64,000 nt of DNA. It comes from JAIXWP01 sp964428835 (GTDB lineage: Bacteria; Bacteroidota; Bacteroidia; Flavobacteriales_D; Sanyastnellaceae). A model generated the notes under the pieces. The model made no database searches, was not told the DNA's origin, and worked only from the letters and a program-made list of their open reading frames with translations. Shown one piece after another: positions 33,181-41,976 of this stretch. How positions within the stretch are numbered: position 1 is the first letter of the stretch; every line of letters starts with the position of its first letter. The stretch is from NCBI GenBank assembly GCA_964428835.1, contig CAYRZQ010000008.1, positions 1 to 64,000 of the forward strand, in the 5' to 3' direction. Made by a program: the position numbers and the translations under genes.

Positions 33181-33188
33181 CAAACATA
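33181..33188 (-). promoter_or_regulatory. -7 box TATGTTTG for the gene at 33123
   Basis: An exact TAnnTTTG match on the minus strand, 57 nt upstream of the ATG at 33123. Confidence 0.45.
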
Positions 33189-33321
33189 CATTAACACGTT
33201 CTTAGATTTAATCTTTGAGATGTTGAGCAATCAACGATAGGTTGTTAGTGCAGAGTTCAACGTGTTTAAGATAGGTTAGTAAAAATGATTTTTGCAAATC
33301 GTGTTGAAGCCTTTTGTAAAG

Positions 33322-33329
33322 TACTTTTG
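33322..33329 (+). promoter_or_regulatory. glyA promoter box TACTTTTG
   Basis: An exact TAnnTTTG match ending 19 nt before the glyA ATG at 33349. This argues against the longer frame starting at 33292, which would begin upstream of the promoter. Confidence 0.5.
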
Positions 33330-33348
33330 CGGTTCCAAATATTTTATC

Positions 33349-34620
33349 ATGCGCGATCAAGTTATATTCGATCTTATTCAAAAAGAACATCAACGTCAAC
33401 TTCACGGTATCGAGTTGATAGCTTCTGAGAATTTTGTCAGCAACCAAGTAATGGAGGCAATGGGCTCTGTTTTGACCAACAAATACGCTGAAGGTCTACC
33501 TGGAAAGCGCTATTATGGCGGCTGCCAAATAGTTGATCAAGTGGAGCAACTTGCAATAGATCGCTTGAAAGAATTGTTTGGAGCGGCTTGGGCCAATGTG
33601 CAGCCGCATAGCGGTGCCAATGCTAATAGCTCAGTGATGTTGGCGGTGTTGCAACCCGGTGATAAGATTATGGGATTGGATTTGGCACAAGGAGGCCATC
33701 TCACCCACGGAAGCCCAGTCAACTATAGCGGAAAACTCTATCGTCCTGTCTTTTATGGAGTGGACAAAGAAACAGGTCGAATCAACATGGATGAAGTAGA
33801 GCGAATAGCTCTGGAAGAAAAGCCTAAGCTTTTAATTTGTGGCGCCAGTGCATACAGCCGTGATTGGGATTACGCTCGCTTTAGAGCAATTGCAGATAAA
33901 ATTGGAGCTTTGTTGATGGCTGATATTTCTCACCCAGCAGGTTTGATTGCAGCAGGATTGTTAAACGATCCGATTCAGCATTGCCATATCATCACTTCCA
34001 CAACCCACAAAACTTTGCGCGGGCCTCGTGGAGGAATCATTATGATAGGTAAGGACTTCGAAAATCCATTTGGTTTAAAAACACCAAAAGGAGAATTAAG
34101 AATGATGTCCTCTCTTTTGGATTCTGCAGTGTTCCCTGGAATGCAAGGAGGTCCTTTGGAACACGTGATAGGTGCAAAAGCTGTCGCATTCGGTGAAGCA
34201 CTCCAGCCTTCGTTCAAAGAATACGGACGTCAGGTGATGAAAAATGCTTCTGCATTGTCGACTAGCCTTATCGAAAAAGGATATGGTATCGTGAGCGGAG
34301 GTACGGATAATCACTGTTTCTTGGTGGACCTGCGCAGCAAAGGAATCACAGGCAAGGATGCAGAAAATGCATTGGTAGCTGCAGACATTACAGTAAACAA
34401 AAACATGGTTCCTTTTGATGATAAGTCTCCATTTGTAACAAGTGGAATCAGAATCGGAACTCCAGCTATCACAACCAGAGGACTAAAAGAAGAACACATG
34501 CCATTGGTGGCTAATCTTATTGACAGAGTGCTAATGAATAAGGAAGACGAGAAAGTCATATCTTCTGTTCGCTCAGAAGTAAATGAGTTGATGGAGAGCT
34601 TTGAGTTATTCGCCGTCTAG
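33349..34620 (+). CDS. glyA: Serine hydroxymethyltransferase
   Basis: A 423-residue PLP enzyme that interconverts serine and glycine with tetrahydrofolate, the main source of one-carbon units. It begins MRDQVIFDLIQKEHQRQ and shows ELIASENF, NKYAEGLPGKRYYGGC, VQPHSGANAN, DISHPAGLIAAG and STTHKTLRGPRGG, where Lys221 binds PLP. Later GGTDNHCFLVDL and TSGIRIGTPA are standard. The 3' end overlaps the convergent OstA-like gene by 15 nt, so there is no intergenic terminator. One-carbon units from GlyA feed the purine pathway represented here by purK and purA. Confidence 0.97.
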   Translation: MRDQVIFDLIQKEHQRQLHGIELIASENFVSNQVMEAMGSVLTNKYAEGLPGKRYYGGCQIVDQVEQLAIDRLKELFGAAWANVQPHSGANANSSVMLAVLQPGDKIMGLDLAQGGHLTHGSPVNYSGKLYRPVFYGVDKETGRINMDEVERIALEEKPKLLICGASAYSRDWDYARFRAIADKIGALLMADISHPAGLIAAGLLNDPIQHCHIITSTTHKTLRGPRGGIIMIGKDFENPFGLKTPKGELRMMSSLLDSAVFPGMQGGPLEHVIGAKAVAFGEALQPSFKEYGRQVMKNASALSTSLIEKGYGIVSGGTDNHCFLVDLRSKGITGKDAENALVAADITVNKNMVPFDDKSPFVTSGIRIGTPAITTRGLKEEHMPLVANLIDRVLMNKEDEKVISSVRSEVNELMESFELFAV

Positions 34621-36186
34621 AGGAGGAATTACATCTTCCTTTCGCTTCGGTCTTTCTGTTTGACGCCACAAAAGTCCTTCAAGAAGAAAATTACTTTCGT
34701 CAGCCATTTTTATGGGAGAGAATTTGCTATCAGAGTCTCTCTCCAGGCGAATGCGCTTTACCTCTTGTTCTTTTATTCTTATATGAATGTTTGAGCAAAC
34801 ACCTTTATTTAAGCCAATAATTTGAGGTTTACTCAAACTGTCTTTTTTCTCTTCAGGAAAGTAAACCATTTGACCATTGCCTTGCACATACACCTCGGAA
34901 AGCTCATTCTCCACAAAACTTGCATCCATATTTCTGCCCTTGATTTGGTTGAATTTTTTTGGGTCTGCTACTGATGCTATGAATGAATTGGATCTGACAA
35001 AAAGCTTGTCAATTTTGTTGTTTTTATTGGTAATATGAATCGTATCACCAGTGATTTGATTAGCAGCTGACCACAAGACAGGCTTTTTGAAAAAGTGTAA
35101 TGCGCTATCAGACATTTCGTATACGAGAGAGTCGCACAATCCCTGAACGTCCGACTTAAAAATTTTTACTGATCTAAATGCATATAAGACATCCTTACCA
35201 GAAGTATCTGGGAGAGATTTCAACGTGTCAGCATTCATAAACAAGGTATCGCCATCTTCAAAAATTTGAGTGAGAAGAGCACGTTTGGTTACCATGCTTT
35301 CTTTTGTTATCTCTTTGTGAATTCCATAATCACCTGTGATTACAACGCTGGTGGTGGTGTCACGAATAGAAACGTTCTTGAATACTTCGCCGTAATTTTT
35401 CTCTCCATTGTAATAAATAGAGTCACCTTTTAAAATTGTTTTTTCAGATCTTACCCAAGCATTTTTATTGAATTGGCTAATGTCTTTTTTGCTATCATAC
35501 CATCCATTTTCACAGTAAATTTCTGTATCCTTTCCTACAATACGAGTTGGCCCAAAGAAGTAAGATACCTCTGTGGGATCAATATATTTTAAAGTGTCGG
35601 AATACACTGTGTAGTCTGGGTTTTTTAATACTACATTTTTTTTGAAGAAAAAAGTCTCAGTCTTGGTATTGTATGCCCCATTTTGACTGGATAAAACATT
35701 TTTATTTGCACTTGAAACAATCTTCCCTCCTCCATAATAATTCGCTATTTCTTTATCGATGAAGTAGGTCATCTGTTGAGTAGTGAGCGTCATTTGATTA
35801 TCGCGAAGCACAACGTTGGAGGTAATATCCGCGGTTTTCTTTTTCTGATCTACGTGCAAAAATCCTCCTGTGAGCTGAAAGGAGCCAGGTTTGGTGATAA
35901 CTATTTTGCCAAAAGCATCGAAGTCGTCATTTTTGAAAATGTGTGCACTGTCACAGTAGAAGAAAGTACCCTCATAAACGAAGCGAACATTTCCCCTTAC
36001 ACGCTGAGCATCGATATAATTTTTATCGAATACTGTTTCGTCCGCTCCGAGTAGTTTAACTATTTTTTTATTTGTGTTTTGTTGAGCCCCTGTGTCTATT
36101 GAAAAACCTAATAAAATTAGAAAAAAGAAAAAAACCGAATGAACGTTCATTCGGTTTTTAATATCTATTTTCAAAGGTGATGTCAT
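34606..36186 (-). CDS. OstA/LptA-like protein, probable LPS transport component
   Basis: 526 residues. A signal peptide lies within the first ~35 residues (MNVHSVFFFFLILLGFSIDTGAQ from the ATG at 36150; the frame also opens at 36186). The mature part consists of repeated OstA-type beta-jellyroll units: VRGNVRFVYEGTFFYCDSAHIFKNDDFDAFGKIVI, LTTQQMTYFIDKEIANYYGGGKI, SQNGAYNTKTETFFFKKNVVLKNPDY. Such multi-repeat OstA-like proteins are common in Bacteroidota and are thought to belong to the periplasmic LPS bridge, but they are longer than E. coli LptA. It follows purA by 19 nt. A 30-bp perfect palindrome covers the inner ATG at 36150. Confidence 0.83.
   Translation of the reverse strand: MTSPLKIDIKNRMNVHSVFFFFLILLGFSIDTGAQQNTNKKIVKLLGADETVFDKNYIDAQRVRGNVRFVYEGTFFYCDSAHIFKNDDFDAFGKIVITKPGSFQLTGGFLHVDQKKKTADITSNVVLRDNQMTLTTQQMTYFIDKEIANYYGGGKIVSSANKNVLSSQNGAYNTKTETFFFKKNVVLKNPDYTVYSDTLKYIDPTEVSYFFGPTRIVGKDTEIYCENGWYDSKKDISQFNKNAWVRSEKTILKGDSIYYNGEKNYGEVFKNVSIRDTTTSVVITGDYGIHKEITKESMVTKRALLTQIFEDGDTLFMNADTLKSLPDTSGKDVLYAFRSVKIFKSDVQGLCDSLVYEMSDSALHFFKKPVLWSAANQITGDTIHITNKNNKIDKLFVRSNSFIASVADPKKFNQIKGRNMDASFVENELSEVYVQGNGQMVYFPEEKKDSLSKPQIIGLNKGVCSNIHIRIKEQEVKRIRLERDSDSKFSPIKMADESNFLLEGLLWRQTERPKRKEDVIPPLDGE
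36130..36159. promoter_or_regulatory. Perfect 30-bp palindrome over an ATG of the OstA-like gene
   Basis: AAAAACCGAATGAAC (36130-36144) is followed at once by its exact reverse complement (36145-36159). The ATG at 36150-36148 on the minus strand lies inside it. The core is the same as the palindrome over the start of the Wzi-like gene at 12150-12171. It resembles a TetR-family operator; alternatively an RNA hairpin could hide the start codon. Confidence 0.5.
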
Positions 36187-36205
36187 ATTTAACTGCTTAC
36201 CTAAA

Positions 36206-37495
36206 TCATGCCGAAACTTTTCCGCGGATGATGGTTTGAGTTCTATCTGGTCCTACCGAAACATAAGTAACTGGTATTCCAAGAGTGGCTTCTACGAACT
36301 CAATGTATTCGATCAACTCTTTGGGAAGCTCATCAAGCGAACGCATGCCAGTGAGGTCTGAGTTCCACCCTTTTACTTCTTTATAGATTGGCTGAACCTT
36401 TGACGGATCGATGTCATAAGGGAGATAATCGATTTTTTCCCCATTCAAATTGTAGTGAGTACAAATTTTGAGGGTTTCAAACCCGCTTAGTACGTCTGTT
36501 TTCATCATGATTAATTCGGTAACACCATTAATCATACAAGCGTACTTTAGAGCTGGTATATCAAGCCAGCCGCATCTGCGTGGTCGTCCTGTGGTGCTGC
36601 CAAATTCTTTTCCAATTTGTCGCATTTGTTCTCCCGTTTCGTCTTCTAATTCGGTAGGGAAAGGGCCGCTTCCAACGCGGGTGCAATATGCTTTGAATAT
36701 ACCTAGAACTTCTCCAATTTTGGATGGCGCTAGACCAAGTCCTGTGCAAGCGCCAGCGGCAACAGTATTGGATGAAGTAACGAAAGGATAGCTACCAAAA
36801 TCAATATCCAAAAGAGATCCTTGTGCGCCTTCGGCCAGGATTTTCTTTCCATCGAGAAGTGCTTGGTTGAGATAATGCTCGCTATCAATGATGGTCAACG
36901 AACGTAGAACATCAACACCAGACATCCATTCTTTTTCGAGTTCCGTGATGTCGTATTGAAAGTTATAGTTGGCAAGCATCTTCTTATGCTTTTCCACTAG
37001 TGCATTGTATCTTTCTTGGAATTCAGGCTCAAGAATGTCGCCAACTCTTAGACCGTTGCGGCCTGTTTTATCCATGTATGTAGGTCCTATTCCTTTTAAG
37101 GTACTGCCGATTTTTGCTTTTCCCTTTTCAGCTTCGCTAGCAGCATCAAGCATACGGTGAGTGGGAAGGATCAAATGCGCTTTACGAGAAAGAAGAAGGC
37201 GTGACTTGACATCAACTCCTCTTTCAGCGAGTGCTTTGATTTCCTTTGCAAAAACAATAGGGTCTATCACTACGCCATTGCCAATAACATTTTTCACGTG
37301 ATCGTGAAATATCCCAGATGGAATGGTGTGAAGAACATGCTTTATACCGTTGAATTCAAGAGTGTGGCCAGCATTAGGTCCACCTTGAAATCTGGCCACG
37401 ATGTCGTAAGAAGGGGTAATGACATCAACAATTTTTCCTTTTCCTTCGTCGCCCCATTGGAGCCCCAAAAGAATATCCGCTTTGTTTAGGTACAT
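36206..37495 (-). CDS. purA: Adenylosuccinate synthetase
   Basis: A 429-residue GTP-dependent enzyme that joins IMP and aspartate, the first step from IMP to AMP. It shows LGLQWGDEGKGKIVD (P-loop and catalytic Asp), RFQGGPNAGHT (catalytic His), GIGPTYMDKTGRNGLRVGD, EGAQGSLLDIDFGSYPFVTSSN and TTGRPRRCGWLDIPAL. All diagnostic motifs are present and the length is normal. Its own TACCTTTG promoter box lies 18 nt before the ATG. The OstA-like gene follows after 19 nt, so the two may be cotranscribed. Confidence 0.97.
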   Translation of the reverse strand: MYLNKADILLGLQWGDEGKGKIVDVITPSYDIVARFQGGPNAGHTLEFNGIKHVLHTIPSGIFHDHVKNVIGNGVVIDPIVFAKEIKALAERGVDVKSRLLLSRKAHLILPTHRMLDAASEAEKGKAKIGSTLKGIGPTYMDKTGRNGLRVGDILEPEFQERYNALVEKHKKMLANYNFQYDITELEKEWMSGVDVLRSLTIIDSEHYLNQALLDGKKILAEGAQGSLLDIDFGSYPFVTSSNTVAAGACTGLGLAPSKIGEVLGIFKAYCTRVGSGPFPTELEDETGEQMRQIGKEFGSTTGRPRRCGWLDIPALKYACMINGVTELIMMKTDVLSGFETLKICTHYNLNGEKIDYLPYDIDPSKVQPIYKEVKGWNSDLTGMRSLDELPKELIEYIEFVEATLGIPVTYVSVGPDRTQTIIRGKVSA

Positions 37496-37513
37496 CTATC
37501 TATTGGTAAAGCG

Positions 37514-37521
37514 CAAAGGTA
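37514..37521 (-). promoter_or_regulatory. purA promoter box TACCTTTG
   Basis: An exact TAnnTTTG match on the minus strand, ending 18 nt upstream of the ATG at 37495. Confidence 0.5.
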
Positions 37522-37551
37522 ATGGCTAACGGATAATTAGAAAAGGGAATA

Positions 37552-37992
37552 TCATTTTTCCTTCTTCTTTCCGTAAAAATTCAAGCTATGGTGCATGATT
37601 TCAATGCCAAAAATATCTTCGAGAGTAGCCTTAATGTTTTGAATTCTAGGATCGCAAAACTCTAACACCTCTCCCGAATCCATTAAAATGATGTGATCAT
37701 GCTGCTGATTTTGATAGGCTTTTTCGAAATGCGCTGTGTTTTGACCGAATTGGTGTTTTCTAACAAGGTTGCAAGCCAACAATAATTCGATCGTATTATA
37801 TAGGGTAGCTCGAGAAACTCTATACTTTTTATTTTTCATATTGGTGTACAAGGACTCAATGTCAAAGTGCCCGCTATGATTGTAGATTTCACTCAATATG
37901 GCGAAGCGTTCGGGAGTTTTACGGTGCTGGTTTTGTTCTAAGTAGGCCGTAAAAATCCCCTTCACTTTTTCTTGTAGTTCTTGCGATACCAT
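37552..37992 (-). CDS. Fur-family transcriptional regulator lacking the structural CxxC
   Basis: 146 residues. The N-terminal winged helix (about 10-85) includes RKTPERFAILSEIYNHSGHFDIESLY and the recognition helix VSRATLYNTIELL. The regulatory metal site has the HDH of QQHDHIILMDSGEVLEFCD, but the CxxC usually found five residues later in Fur/Zur (HDHxxCxxCG) is replaced by LMDSG, and only one Cys remains (Cys in EFCDP). The regulatory metal could still bind, but the structural zinc is probably absent. Whether it senses iron, zinc, manganese or peroxide cannot be told. A TAACTTTG box lies 4 nt before the ATG, so it has its own promoter behind the RelA/SpoT gene. Confidence 0.9.
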   Translation of the reverse strand: MVSQELQEKVKGIFTAYLEQNQHRKTPERFAILSEIYNHSGHFDIESLYTNMKNKKYRVSRATLYNTIELLLACNLVRKHQFGQNTAHFEKAYQNQQHDHIILMDSGEVLEFCDPRIQNIKATLEDIFGIEIMHHSLNFYGKKKEK

Positions 37993-37996
37993 GGTG

Positions 37997-38004
37997 CAAA
38001 GTTA
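37997..38004 (-). promoter_or_regulatory. fur-family gene promoter box TAACTTTG
   Basis: An exact TAnnTTTG match on the minus strand ending 4 nt before the ATG at 37992, inside the 19-nt gap after the RelA/SpoT gene. It implies a leaderless or nearly leaderless transcript. Confidence 0.55.
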
Positions 38005-38011
38005 TACGCTA

Positions 38012-40231
38012 TCAAGCAAATTCGCTTTCAATTCTGTCGACTGTTAACACTCCTTCAACTGCTTTAAGCTGATCCATGAGTGTGCTAAGGTGGTCTGTAT
38101 CATGAACTAAAACAACAACTTTTCCTTGGAAAATACCATTATTGGCTTCGAAACTGATTGCTTTCATATTGACATTCATGTCGGTAGATATAATGTTGGT
38201 GATTTTTTGCACCAAACCAACATCATCTATACCGGAGAATTTTAATCCGACTTCAAACTGAACTAGTTCCTTGTTGCTCCATCTTGCCTTAATAACTCTA
38301 TATGCATATTTACTCATTAATTCCTGAGCATTTGGGCAATTAGTTCTGTGGATTTTTATTCCCTCGTTCACAGTAATAAATCCGAATACTTCATCCCCTG
38401 GAATTGGGTTACAACACTGTGCAAGTGTAAAATCAACTTTTTGTTTTTCGTCACCGATCAAAAGGGTTTCTCCTTTGGCTGGTGCAGTGGTGACAATTTT
38501 AGACTCTGTTTTTTCTGGAAGAACCACGTTTCTTTCAAACAGAATTCTTCCAGCCTCAATGCTGTAGCCTTTGAGTTTCTTCAAATCAATGGTACCCTTC
38601 GCAATTCGATAATACAGCTCGAGTGCGGAGTCTGTGTCGAAGTGACGCACCATTTCATCGATATTGGCACTGAGCCATTCTACCTTGAGGTTATTGAAAC
38701 GGCGCTTGAGCATTTCCTTTCCATCGTCTGCGATTTGTTTTTTCTCTTCTTTGAGAGCATTTTTTATTTTTTGTCTCGCACTTGCGGTAACTACGATAGA
38801 AAGCCAGTCCTCTTTTGGTCTTTGCTTTTTTGAGGTTAAAATTTCGACTTGATCACCACTTCTAAGTTTGTGGCTCAAGGGTACGAGTTTATAATTGACC
38901 TTTGCTCCGATGCAGTGATATCCGATTTGGCTGTGAATGTGAAATGCGAAGTCAAGCGTGGTAGCACCTACAGGAAGAGTTTTTAAGTCGCCTTCTGGAG
39001 TGAATACGTAAATTTCTTCAGAAAATAATGAGAGCTTAAAGTTGTCAATAAACTCCAAAGCATTGTCTGATGGGCTTTCTAATACTTCTCTAATTTGTTG
39101 CAGCCATTTGTCCATCTTACTCTCTGGCGTCTCAGGACTCTCTTTGTATTTCCAGTGAGCGGCATATCCTTTTTCAGCCAGATCATCCATTCTTTCTGAG
39201 CGGATTTGTACTTCCACCCATTTTCCCGTTGGAGACATTACAGTGGTATGAAGAGACTCATAACCGCTTGACTTTGGTATGCTGATCCAATCTCGAAGGC
39301 GTTCTGGACTTGGCTGGTAAAAATCAGTGACGATTGAATAAACCCTCCAGCAGTCTGCTTTTTCCGTTTCTACAGGGCTTTTAAGAATAATACGAATCGC
39401 AAATACATCGTAAATTTCTTCAAAGGGTACACCTTTTTTATGAATCTTATTGTAGATCGAGAATACTGATTTGGTGCGGCTTTTAATATCATATTTCAAG
39501 CCTTGTTTATCGAGCTCTCTTCGAATTGGAAGAGTGAAGGCATTGATGAATCGTGTTCTTACAGCTTGAGTTTTTTGCAAGCGGCTGACAATGTCTTCAT
39601 AATTTTCAGGTTCCTTGAATTTGAGGCTTAAGTCTTCAAGCTCTGTCTTGATGTTGTATAGTCCTAAGCGATGCGCTAGAGGAGCATAGAGGAACATTGT
39701 CTCACTTGCTATTTTGAGTTGCTTTTCTCTAGCCATGTGATTGAGTGTTCTCATATTGTGCAGGCGATCGGCGAGTTTGATAAGAATTACTCTCACGTCA
39801 TCGCTCAGTGTGAGGAGCATTTTGCGAAAGTTCTCTGCTTGATCACTGGTATTGCTATAATCAGAGACACCACTAATTTTGGTAAGACCATCAATGATAG
39901 TTCTTTCTTTTTTTCCAAAAAGTGTTTCTATGTCATCTAAGGTAATGTCTGTATCCTCTACTGTATCGTGTAATAAGGCACAGACGATAGCTGTGGTGCC
40001 CAAGCCAAGTTCTTCGGCACATATTTTTGCAACAGCGAGTGGATGATAGATATAAGGCTCACCGCTCTTACGTCGCATATCTTTATGCGCATCGACAGCA
40101 ACTTCAAATGCTTTGCGAATTCGCATTCTCTCGCTGCGCGTACGCGAGCGATGGCTTACACGCAATAGTCCGCGGTATCTTCTGAGTATCTCGCGTTTTT
40201 CTTCTTCAATATCAATCTTGGTCTTCTGCAT
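38012..40231 (-). CDS. Bifunctional (p)ppGpp synthetase/hydrolase, RelA/SpoT family
   Basis: 739 residues (start ATG 40231; an in-frame GTG at 40240 is also possible). Domains in order: HD hydrolase (about 45-195) with YIYHPLAVAKI and LLHDTVEDTDITLDDIE, the intact metal-binding HD motif; synthetase (about 235-350) with YDVFAIRIIL and GYESLHTTVMSPTGKWVEVQIRSERMDDLAEKGYAAHWKYK; TGS (about 400-460, IYVFTPEGDLKTLPVGATTLDFAFHIHS); and C-terminal ACT (about 665-739). Both active sites look complete, so it is the bifunctional Rsh type controlling the stringent response. The fur-family gene follows after 19 nt. Confidence 0.96.
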   Translation of the reverse strand: MQKTKIDIEEEKREILRRYRGLLRVSHRSRTRSERMRIRKAFEVAVDAHKDMRRKSGEPYIYHPLAVAKICAEELGLGTTAIVCALLHDTVEDTDITLDDIETLFGKKERTIIDGLTKISGVSDYSNTSDQAENFRKMLLTLSDDVRVILIKLADRLHNMRTLNHMAREKQLKIASETMFLYAPLAHRLGLYNIKTELEDLSLKFKEPENYEDIVSRLQKTQAVRTRFINAFTLPIRRELDKQGLKYDIKSRTKSVFSIYNKIHKKGVPFEEIYDVFAIRIILKSPVETEKADCWRVYSIVTDFYQPSPERLRDWISIPKSSGYESLHTTVMSPTGKWVEVQIRSERMDDLAEKGYAAHWKYKESPETPESKMDKWLQQIREVLESPSDNALEFIDNFKLSLFSEEIYVFTPEGDLKTLPVGATTLDFAFHIHSQIGYHCIGAKVNYKLVPLSHKLRSGDQVEILTSKKQRPKEDWLSIVVTASARQKIKNALKEEKKQIADDGKEMLKRRFNNLKVEWLSANIDEMVRHFDTDSALELYYRIAKGTIDLKKLKGYSIEAGRILFERNVVLPEKTESKIVTTAPAKGETLLIGDEKQKVDFTLAQCCNPIPGDEVFGFITVNEGIKIHRTNCPNAQELMSKYAYRVIKARWSNKELVQFEVGLKFSGIDDVGLVQKITNIISTDMNVNMKAISFEANNGIFQGKVVVLVHDTDHLSTLMDQLKAVEGVLTVDRIESEFA

Positions 40232-40354
40232 AACTAACACAAATAAAACACTCTAAAGCAATTAAAGTTGGTCTCCCATCAAGGTCTTTTTAACAAAAAG
40301 GCTATTAATGATTAATATTGCAGTCGTTGCTTGGTAAAGGTCCGAAATGGTGCT

Positions 40355-41866
40355 ATGAATTTAATAAAAAAAATACAGACTTTATTACTATTCTTTTTTT
40401 GTGCTTATGGAGTATTTGCGCAAGAGTTGAATAGAGGTCAATTTCATGAGCTTTCGGACTCTCTATTTTATCGAGATTCTCAGCGTGGTTTTGGGAAGCA
40501 CACTGTCTTTAAGCCTGTAGCTCCTTTTCTACGTTCGGAGTTTGATACCTTAAAAAATGATATTCCTGAAAAATCCAATTTGAATTTTGTGCCTATTGCC
40601 TCCGTTAGTGGAGGTGGGGATATTGGGAGTGCTAGATTTTCTACAGCGTCGTTTGTTGGTGGTGCGTTGCAATACAGCACTAAACGAAGATTCATCGCAA
40701 CGCTCGGCTATAGTGCCTTTTTAACGAATTCGCCTCGATATCTGGACGATTTGATTGCAACAAGGGAAGTGGTGCCAGGTGTTGGCAAGGCTGATAGCGT
40801 ACAGGGATTGGGAACGATAGCACATTATCCGTTTGGTTTTTTGGGCTATCAAGCTGGTAAACACTTTTATTTCGAAGGGGGTCGAGGCAAACATTTTTGG
40901 GGAGACGGTTTTCGGTCCTTAATCATCAGTGACAATGCCCCCGCATATCCTTATTTGAATGCGCGAATAGACGTTTGGAAAGCGCGTTTCAATGTTTTGT
41001 ACACTCAGTTTTCTCAAGGTGCCGATCGGAAATATTCGGCATCTCATGGATTATCCATAGATGTGACCAAAAGACTGCAGTTAAGCGCTTTTGAAATGGT
41101 GATTTGGCAGGCTCGTGACAGTCTGAATAATCGGAATTTTGAACTGCATTATTTGAATCCACTGATTTTCTATCGGCCGGTTGAGTTCGCTCAAGGTTCT
41201 GCCGATAATGTTCTTTTGGGAGGAGGATTTAAGTTGAAGGCAACCAAGAGACTTCAATTTTATGGACAGTTCGTACTTGATGAGTTTTTGCTTGGGGAAT
41301 TGCGCAGACGTTCAGGTTGGTGGGCGAATAAATTTGGCGGGCAGTTGGGGTATAAGTGGCTGGATATAGAAAAGGGATTGTATTTTCAAGGAGAGGTAAA
41401 TTCAGTTAGGCCATTCACCTATAGCCACGGCAGCCCTTTACAGTCGTGGGGTCACATGTTTCAACCAATAGCGCATCCTTTGGGGGCGAATTTTGCTGAG
41501 ATTGTGCAGCGAGTAGATTGGAAGTCAAAAAAAGGATTTGGTCTTGAATGTGTTTTTGTTGCTTACCGTCAAGGTTTGGATAGCGACATAGATAATGACT
41601 CCAAAATAGACAATCTAGGTGGTGATATTTTTAGGTCATACCGTTCGCCATTCAGGAATTTCGATAACGAGATGTTTCAAGGAAGCCGCAACGACGTATT
41701 CTTTAGCGATATCACTTTGTATAAAAATATCTCAAAAAGTGGATTTCAAGTTTTTGTGAATCATATTTATAGAAAAAACTTCACAGATGGCTTAACAAAT
41801 ACCGATCATCTGGTGTTAATAGGAATACGAATGTCGGGGCTGTCACGACCCAATTGGATTTTCTAA
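40355..41866 (+). CDS. Wzi-family outer-membrane capsule assembly-like protein (second copy)
   Basis: 503 residues with signal peptide MNLIKKIQTLLLFFFCAYGVFAQ; ATG 40355 is chosen over an upstream in-frame TTG at 40331. The barrel contains HFWGDGFRSLIISDNAPAYPYLN (about 180-205), the same signature as the protein at 12155-13633, followed by LHYLNPLIFYRPVEFAQGSADN, QFYGQFVLDEF, YFQGEVNSVRPFTYSHG and HPLGANFAEIVQ. It is thus a paralogue of the earlier Wzi-like gene, although its neighbours are not glycan genes. It is divergent from the RelA/SpoT gene. A TAATATTG box (one mismatch) lies just upstream of the long frame, near 40313-40320. Confidence 0.82.
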   Translation: MNLIKKIQTLLLFFFCAYGVFAQELNRGQFHELSDSLFYRDSQRGFGKHTVFKPVAPFLRSEFDTLKNDIPEKSNLNFVPIASVSGGGDIGSARFSTASFVGGALQYSTKRRFIATLGYSAFLTNSPRYLDDLIATREVVPGVGKADSVQGLGTIAHYPFGFLGYQAGKHFYFEGGRGKHFWGDGFRSLIISDNAPAYPYLNARIDVWKARFNVLYTQFSQGADRKYSASHGLSIDVTKRLQLSAFEMVIWQARDSLNNRNFELHYLNPLIFYRPVEFAQGSADNVLLGGGFKLKATKRLQFYGQFVLDEFLLGELRRRSGWWANKFGGQLGYKWLDIEKGLYFQGEVNSVRPFTYSHGSPLQSWGHMFQPIAHPLGANFAEIVQRVDWKSKKGFGLECVFVAYRQGLDSDIDNDSKIDNLGGDIFRSYRSPFRNFDNEMFQGSRNDVFFSDITLYKNISKSGFQVFVNHIYRKNFTDGLTNTDHLVLIGIRMSGLSRPNWIF

Positions 41867-41907
41867 TTATTTACGAAAATTCATGTTTCAGTAGTAGCTC
41901 CCTCTAT

Positions 41908-41915
41908 TAAATTTG
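41908..41915 (+). promoter_or_regulatory. -7 box TAAATTTG before the heme O synthase cluster
   Basis: An exact TAnnTTTG match with GTTTC 19 nt upstream (41884-41888), a near -33 element. It lies 61 nt before the ATG at 41977 and probably starts the cytochrome oxidase assembly operon. Confidence 0.5.
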
Positions 41916-41976
41916 CGCACGAAAATTTTACGTCCTGAAGACATCCGGCACCATAACATCCACTGAGAGCACATTT

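Noticed and set aside
33208..33447. Minus-strand frame overlapping the glyA start
   Set aside because: It overlaps the glyA promoter and N-terminus and shows no recognisable protein pattern.
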